A DNA stretch of 8,835 nucleotides from Nitrospina sp. (GTDB taxonomy: Bacteria; Nitrospinota; Nitrospinia; Nitrospinales; Nitrospinaceae). The stretch lies in the NCBI GenBank assembly GCA_004357365.1, contig SMVT01000117.1, positions 1-8,835 of the forward strand. Direction: 5' to 3'. The position numbers were made by a program, and so were the translations under genes. Of the stretch, positions 6,578-8,835 are shown in pieces (position 1 is the first letter of the stretch; each line of letters starts with the position of its first letter). Below the pieces are notes generated by a model. The model worked only from the letters and a program-made list of their open reading frames with translations, ran no database searches and was not told the DNA's origin.

Positions 6578-6610
6578 AAATATTTGGGCGCTGAAACTTA
6601 CCAAATATTT
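6578..6610 (+). repeat. 10-bp perfect inverted repeat in the leader of the basic-peptide gene
   Basis: AAATATTTGG (6578-6587) and CCAAATATTT (6601-6610) are exact complements around a 13-nt loop. The left arm coincides with the predicted transcription start and the right arm ends 6 nt before the ribosome binding site AAAGGAG (6617-6623). At the DNA level it could be an operator; as RNA it would cap the 5' end with a hairpin, which often stabilises mRNA. Confidence 0.55.
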
Positions 6611-6629
6611 TCAACGAAAGGAGTTCTTG

Positions 6630-6749
6630 ATGGCAACCAAGAAAAAAGCACCAAAACGAAAAGCAGCTAAGAAGAAAGCACCAAAACGAAAAGCAGCTAA
6701 GAAAAAAGCACCAAAACGAAAAGCAAAAAGAAAGGCCAAAAAAAAGTAA
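6630..6749 (+). CDS. 39-residue lysine-rich repeat peptide, histone-H1-tail-like
   Basis: The frame starts at ATG 6630-6632 with an excellent Shine-Dalgarno (AAAGGAG, 6-nt spacer) and ends TAA at 6747-6749. The peptide begins MATKKKAPKRKAA and consists of three near-identical ten-residue units, KKKAPKRKAA (twice) and KKKAPKRKAK, then RKAKKK. It has 20 Lys and 4 Arg in 39 residues, no acidic, aromatic or large aliphatic residue, so it cannot fold by itself. Such Lys/Ala/Pro tails occur in bacterial H1-like proteins, AlgP and extended HU, where they bind nucleic acid; here the tail is the whole protein. A role in DNA compaction or RNA/ribosome binding is inference. Codons are A-rich (GCA, CCA, AAA, CGA), unlike the neighbouring genes. 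Dedicated promoter, leader hairpin and terminator support a real, perhaps highly expressed gene. Confidence 0.8.
   Translation: MATKKKAPKRKAAKKKAPKRKAAKKKAPKRKAKRKAKKK
6639..6728 (+). repeat. 30-bp tandem repeat, three copies, within the basic-peptide gene
   Basis: Units at 6639-6668, 6669-6698 and 6699-6728 are almost identical: the second differs from the first at one base (AAG for AAA), and the third differs only in its last codon. The near-identity at silent positions suggests recent unit duplication or gene conversion. Copy number could vary between strains by slippage without breaking the frame. Confidence 0.9.
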
Positions 6750-6776
6750 CGGTCCGATAATGACCGAATCTTTTTT
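6738..6776. terminator. Bidirectional-looking intrinsic terminator between the basic-peptide gene and rlmI
   Basis: CGGTC (6750-6754), loop CGATAAT and GACCG (6762-6766) form a 5-bp stem. T6 follows on the plus strand (6771-6776) after four bases. On the minus strand the AAA codons of the peptide gene read as a T-run shortly after the same stem. The flanking A and T tracts can extend the stem beyond a 3x3 internal loop. It would end the peptide transcript and catch the convergent rlmI transcript. The core stem is short. Confidence 0.6.
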
Positions 6777-6922
6777 AGGATTGCATTTTTGCTTATCCCG
6801 TTCTGTAACAATTGGTTTTAATGGTATTGGTTTCAGCGCCCACAATACCTCCCTCCCGTAGCAAACCCGGATTTTCCTCTCCCAAAAAAGTCCTGAACTG
6901 GTACGCAAATACCCGTTTCCCC

Positions 6923-8128
6923 CTAGAATTGGCAATAAATGGCTTTTAAGTAGGCCCCTTCCCGGAACGTGACCGGATGGTCCAGCGGATGGCCTGTTTT
7001 CAACAATTTCTGGTAGGACCGGCCGGTGGCGCGGATTCCTAGGTCCACCGCCCGGTAAAATTCGTCGGCCCGCACCTGGGATGAGCAGGACGCCGCCAGC
7101 AGCAGGCCGCCGTCGCGGGTGCATTGCGCCCCGGCCTTGGCCAGGCGCAGGTAGGCCTGTAGCGCATTCGCCTTGTTTTGTTTCCGGTTGGCAAACGCCG
7201 GCGGGTCCAGAATCACCAAGTCGAACTGCTTCCCCTGCCGGTTCAAGGAGGCCAACTGCTCGAAGGCATCTCCCCGGACTTGGCGGAACCGGTTCTCTTG
7301 AATTTCCCCGGTGCCGAAATTCAACTTCCAGTTTTTGAGCGCCGCGGCCTGGGCCTGGGTATTGACGTCGATCTCCAGAACCGACACCGCCCCACCCGCG
7401 CGGGCATAAACCGAAAACGCTCCGGTATAGCTGAATACATTCAAAACCGACCGCCCCTGGGCCCGCTCGCGGACCTGTTGCCGGTTCTCTCTCTGATCGA
7501 GGAAGAATCCCGTCTTCTGACCGTGAATTAAATCAGCCTCGAACAACAAACCGTTTTCCTTAAACCGCACCGGTCCCGCCGGCGCGGCACCGAACAACAT
7601 CTGGTTGTCTTTAAAACTTCCTTCACTGACACGCTCGACATGGCGGCTCAATTTCAACAGCACCCGCTGACACGACCCGGACTCTTCGCGCAGGAGGGAA
7701 ACCAGCATCGGAAGATAAGGAAACCAGGCGGAGGTATAGACCTTGATCACCAGGGTATCGTTGTAACGGTCCACCACCATTCCGGGAAAGCCGTCGTTTT
7801 CGCCGTTGACCATCCGGTAGGCGGTGGTCTCCTGCGACTGGAGAGGTTCGCGTAAGGCGAGGTCCGCCTGCAGGCGTTCCCGGAAAAAGTGTTCGTCGAT
7901 CTCGCAGGGATTACGGGTCTGCAAAATGCGCAGGCGGATGTCGGAAAAGGGATCGAACAGCCCGATGGCCAGAAACCGGTTGGCGGAATCGTAGATGACC
8001 CCGAGATCGCCCGGCCGGCCGGTGATGTTGCGCTGGCTCAGCTGGTAATAATAGACCCAGGGAAATCCTTTGCGGATTTTGTTCTGGTGGCGTTTGGAAA
8101 TTTTGATTTTGATCCGGCCCGTATTCAA
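6923..8128 (-). CDS. rlmI: RlmI-type 23S rRNA (cytosine-C5) methyltransferase
   Basis: A 401-residue SAM-dependent methyltransferase of the RlmI/YccW family (E. coli RlmI makes m5C1962 of 23S rRNA and is about 396 residues). A PUA-like RNA-binding domain is at the N terminus (about 5-80, with KGFPWVYYYQL). Next come the family signature HGQKTGFFLDQRENR (202-216), SAM motif I LNVFSYTGAFSVYA (229-242), motif IV LDPPAF (307-312) and the cysteine of AASCSS (Cys348), probably the catalytic nucleophile. The start is a TTG at 8126-8128. An in-frame stop lies ten codons upstream (the mtgA stop), no ATG or GTG intervenes, and a purine-rich GGGGGGAG precedes it by about 5 nt. It follows mtgA by 27 bp on the same strand, so they are probably one operon. 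RlmI is the best match, but other paralogues of the family are possible. Confidence 0.9.
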   Translation of the reverse strand: MNTGRIKIKISKRHQNKIRKGFPWVYYYQLSQRNITGRPGDLGVIYDSANRFLAIGLFDPFSDIRLRILQTRNPCEIDEHFFRERLQADLALREPLQSQETTAYRMVNGENDGFPGMVVDRYNDTLVIKVYTSAWFPYLPMLVSLLREESGSCQRVLLKLSRHVERVSEGSFKDNQMLFGAAPAGPVRFKENGLLFEADLIHGQKTGFFLDQRENRQQVRERAQGRSVLNVFSYTGAFSVYARAGGAVSVLEIDVNTQAQAAALKNWKLNFGTGEIQENRFRQVRGDAFEQLASLNRQGKQFDLVILDPPAFANRKQNKANALQAYLRLAKAGAQCTRDGGLLLAASCSSQVRADEFYRAVDLGIRATGRSYQKLLKTGHPLDHPVTFREGAYLKAIYCQF

Positions 8129-8155
8129 CGGCTCTCCCCCCTCAGCCCTGCGCCC

Positions 8156-8835
8156 TCAAATGGCAGGCAGTTTCATTTTTCGCATGCTCAGAAGGATCCG
8201 GGTCTGACGCTTTTGCACCCGGTTTTGATACCGGGCCTGGGACCAGGCCCTGGGATTGGGCAGGATGGCCGCCATCCACGCGGCGTCGCGTTGGGTGATC
8301 CAGCGTGAAGAATGATTGAAATATTTGCGCGCGGCGGCGTCACAGCCGAACACGCCGTCGCCCCATTCGATCACGTTCAAATACACTTCCAGAATGCGCT
8401 GTTTGCTCCAGAACGCTTCGATCAGAAAGGTAAAATACACTTCCAGGCCTTTACGCAGCCAATTACGTTCCTGCCATAAAAATACGTTGCGCGCGGTCTG
8501 CATGGAAATGGTGCTGGCGCCGATTGTTCTTTTGGTCGTCAGATTCACCTCCAGCGCATTCACCGCCGCTTCCCAATCGAAACCGTTGTGCATGAAAAAC
8601 TTCTGATCCTCAGCGGAGATTACCGCACGCACCAGATGCGGGGAAATGGTATTCAGCGGCCGCCAATCCTTGATGAACAGAGAATGCTTTTTCCCGGAGT
8701 CGCTCTCCATCCACCGAATCCACATCAGGGGCGTGGTCGGGGGATCCACCACCGCATACAGCCAGACCGGCAGAAGGGTGACCCCCAGAAAAAACAGGAC
8801 GGAACCCAGGCCCCATTTGAACCACCACCTTTTAA
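8156..8835 (-). CDS. mtgA: MtgA, monofunctional peptidoglycan glycosyltransferase, 5' end cut by the window
   Basis: A GT51 transglycosylase that polymerises lipid II into glycan strands at the outer face of the inner membrane. About 225 codons are visible, close to the usual full length (about 230-240), so only the first few residues lie beyond the right edge; the frame is still open there. The N terminus is a basic/tryptophan anchor followed by a membrane helix (GLGSVLFFLGVTLLPVWLYA, 8755-8812), then VDPPTTPLMWIR. GT51 motifs are complete: SAEDQKFFMHNGFDW with the catalytic Glu of ED, GASTISMQTARNVFL, RKGLEVYF with SKQRILEVYLNVIEWGDGVFG, and AARKYF. No transpeptidase domain follows, which fits the monofunctional class. 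A GTG at 8750-8752 would remove the anchor and is not the start. It ends 27 bp before rlmI. Confidence 0.95.
   Translation of the reverse strand, partial: KRWWFKWGLGSVLFFLGVTLLPVWLYAVVDPPTTPLMWIRWMESDSGKKHSLFIKDWRPLNTISPHLVRAVISAEDQKFFMHNGFDWEAAVNALEVNLTTKRTIGASTISMQTARNVFLWQERNWLRKGLEVYFTFLIEAFWSKQRILEVYLNVIEWGDGVFGCDAAARKYFNHSSRWITQRDAAWMAAILPNPRAWSQARYQNRVQKRQTRILLSMRKMKLPAI

Larger units (their letters stand above)
6317..6629. other. Intergenic region of about 310 bp between pgeF and the basic-peptide gene
   Basis: No gene was found on either strand beyond the spurious N-terminal extension of the pgeF frame. The left part (6317-6410) is very AT-rich with A and T tracts and carries the pgeF promoter. 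The middle (6413-6511) has two hairpin-forming inverted repeats. The right part (6545-6623) carries the promoter, leader hairpin and ribosome binding site of the basic-peptide gene. Confidence 0.7.
6585..6842. repeat. 13-bp exact inverted repeat bracketing the basic-peptide gene
   Basis: TGGGCGCTGAAAC at 6585-6597 recurs as its exact reverse complement at 6830-6842. The left copy straddles the leader hairpin's left arm and loop; the right copy lies beyond the terminator, about 80 bp before the rlmI stop. The 258-bp interval contains the whole coding region and terminator but not the promoter. No target-site duplication is visible outside the arms. Confidence 0.6.

Noticed and set aside
6639..6728. 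Tandem 30-bp repeats considered as a CRISPR-like array
   Set aside because: The units are directly adjacent without spacers and code in frame for a lysine-rich peptide.
6585..6842. Bracketed basic-peptide gene considered as an insertion sequence
   Set aside because: No transposase and no target-site duplication; the arms are only 13 bp, and the left one falls between the promoter and the gene, so a mobile unit would have left its promoter behind.
6576..7124. Minus-strand frames over the basic-peptide gene encoding FSFWCFFLSC-type repeats
   Set aside because: They are the reverse complement of the lysine-rich tandem repeat plus the rlmI 3' end. They have no ribosome binding site, and the plus-strand gene explains the repeat.

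Overview
The window looks like a stretch of ordinary bacterial chromosome, moderately GC-rich in its genes and AT-rich between them. A long minus-strand gene resembles the DUF6178 family, which I know mainly from Deltaproteobacteria/Desulfobacterota and Nitrospinota. With the PAS-rich soluble sensor kinase and general codon use, a Nitrospinota or deltaproteobacterial-type host is the best guess; this is inference, as there is no rRNA or species marker.

Layout, left to right. (1) 1-417, minus: the 5' end of purH (runs off the left edge), preceded 9 bp upstream by an unrecognised 60-codon gene with a good ribosome binding site. (2) 575-2380, minus: a 601-residue DUF6178-like protein of unknown function. 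(3) 2381-2607: divergent control region. It holds a 33-codon upstream ORF with a good Shine-Dalgarno (SD) sequence; its stop lies 2 nt before the start of the next gene, which has no visible SD of its own. (4) 2608-5509, plus: an 852-residue soluble PAS-GAF-PAS-PAS histidine kinase overlapping a 121-residue single-domain response regulator by 23 bp. (5) 5531-6316, minus, convergent with the regulator: a PgeF/YfiH laccase-domain enzyme. (6) 6317-6922: an AT-rich, structure-rich interval containing a 39-residue, roughly 60% Lys/Arg peptide gene (6630-6749). It has its own strong promoter, a 10-bp hairpin in its leader, a 30-bp tandem repeat inside it and a bidirectional-looking terminator, and a 13-bp exact inverted repeat brackets the gene. 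(7) 6923-8835, minus: an RlmI-type 23S rRNA m5C methyltransferase with a TTG start, and just upstream mtgA, a monofunctional peptidoglycan glycosyltransferase that runs off the right edge.

Functionally, purH, pgeF, mtgA and rlmI are housekeeping genes (purine synthesis, cell-wall precursor fidelity or purine salvage, cell-wall polymerisation, ribosome modification). The kinase and regulator form one two-component unit with no DNA-binding output domain in view, so the output partner must lie elsewhere. The least ordinary items are two small ORFs: the leader ORF apparently coupled to the kinase, and the histone-tail-like repeat peptide inside its own bracketed transcription unit. I saw no CRISPR array, tRNA, rRNA, transposase or integrase.
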